This document shows positions 63,401 through 64,000 of a stretch of 64,000 nt of DNA, in pieces. Below the pieces are notes generated by a model, which made no database searches, was not told the DNA's origin, and was given only the letters and a program-made list of their open reading frames with translations. Both the position numbers and the translations under genes were made by a program. The DNA lies in NCBI GenBank assembly GCA_023653785.1, contig JAMKCH010019721.1, positions 1 through 64,000 of the forward strand, written 5' to 3'. This DNA comes from Ophioderma brevispina (taxonomy: Eukaryota; Echinodermata; Ophiuroidea; Amphilepidida; Ophiodermatidae). Each line of letters opens with the position of its first letter. Position 1 is the first letter of the stretch.

Positions 63401-64000
63401 TGTCACCCGCTGGTTAAAACCAATGCGACGTCTGTTTAATTGGATTTCTTGGCCGCCCTCCTCTGGGAAGAGGGGGAGACTTAGATTTTCCCCAAGAGTC
63501 CTAAAATGGTCCCAAGAAAGCTTGTTTCAGCACCAGTGCTAAAAAAATGAAAGGAATACAGCGTTTGATGTGTCGTTGGAGTCGTGGTTTTTGAAAATTT
63601 ATCAAAACATATGTGGGCTACACCAAAGCAATTGGATATTTCGGGGCATGACCAAATACTAAGATGACCTTGACCCCATTCATGAAAGGGGTGGCTGTGG
63701 GGCACTACCATAGAGCTAGATTAGAATATAAACAAGAGGGGAAAACGCCTGTGTGATTGACTAGGCCAGGCAAGTAAACCCGGGGATTTCTCTCACAACT
63801 CGCGCGCCATCCTCCTTATTGCGCAACCAGCAGAGCGTCGTCGCTGTTACTGCACCAAAGCACACGCACTACAAACCTGTGAGTCACACTTATGTTATCA
63901 GTGCTGCATTTCCCCAGTGTTCCATTGTCTGATCGGCAGATTTTCTGCAATAATAATTATAAGGAAAACCAATCGTGGAACAACCAGGCATCCAAAGATT
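60480..64000. other. Synapsin intron upstream of exon 3
   Basis: The preceding synapsin exon was searched for by eye on the minus strand and not found. Contains a C-run (62228-62265, one A interruption) and a CpG-richer patch near 63790-63840. No other feature supported. Confidence 0.4.

Overview
This 64 kb window is animal nuclear DNA. It is AT-rich, with very long introns, GT-AG split exons, tRNA-derived SINEs, LINE remnants, many small inverted-repeat transposons and microsatellites. It has no operons or bacterial-style genes. Gene content and repeat style suggest a marine invertebrate, probably a deuterostome, but the species cannot be fixed from the sequence. Almost all short open frames in the window are noise or repeat-derived.

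Two real genes are recognisable, and they are nested. On the minus strand three consecutive exons of a synapsin gene (ATP-grasp-like domain C) lie at 60385-60476, 45007-45159 and 43487-43577. They are numbered exons 3, 4 and 5 here by analogy with vertebrate synapsins. On the plus strand a complete four-exon TIMP gene (tissue inhibitor of metalloproteinases) occupies 13126-21106, with a TATA/CCAAT promoter at about 12882-12966. No further synapsin exon was found between 43487 and position 1. The TIMP gene therefore sits inside the synapsin intron that follows the exon ending in PNHKEM, in opposite orientation. This is the same nested arrangement known from vertebrates and Drosophila.

Layout from left to right. 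1-12.8 kb is synapsin intron with decayed repeats, a LINE 3' remnant, two tandem duplications and microsatellites. 12.9-21.1 kb is TIMP. 21.7-24 kb holds a 123-bp A-run inside a 27-bp inverted repeat, a 71-bp-arm palindromic MITE with a 9-bp target-site duplication, and a TG-rich tract. 25-27.6 kb has C-rich repeats and a 0.54 kb tandem duplication carrying a TTAA MITE. 27.7-43.4 kb is mostly featureless intron with a SINE, a hAT-like MITE, one unexplained open frame and a GAT/GAC microsatellite. 43.5-45.2 kb has synapsin exons 5 and 4 with a Tigger-like remnant between them. 45.6-47.3 kb has an inverted-repeat structure containing a LINE fragment and a T-tract, then a MITE. 49.1-49.6 kb is a SINE. 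50-53.8 kb is an 80-bp minisatellite and a segmental duplication. 55.4-58.1 kb and 58.8-60.0 kb are two DNA-transposon-like elements. 60.4 kb is synapsin exon 3, and the rest is intron.

A recurring oddity is small-indel noise. TIMP exon 1 and synapsin exons 4 and 5 each need one to three short indels to read through. The 50-52.6 kb minisatellite copies also differ mainly by 1-2 bp indels. Residual long-read assembly errors are the simplest explanation, so frame breaks here should not be taken as pseudogenes without read support.
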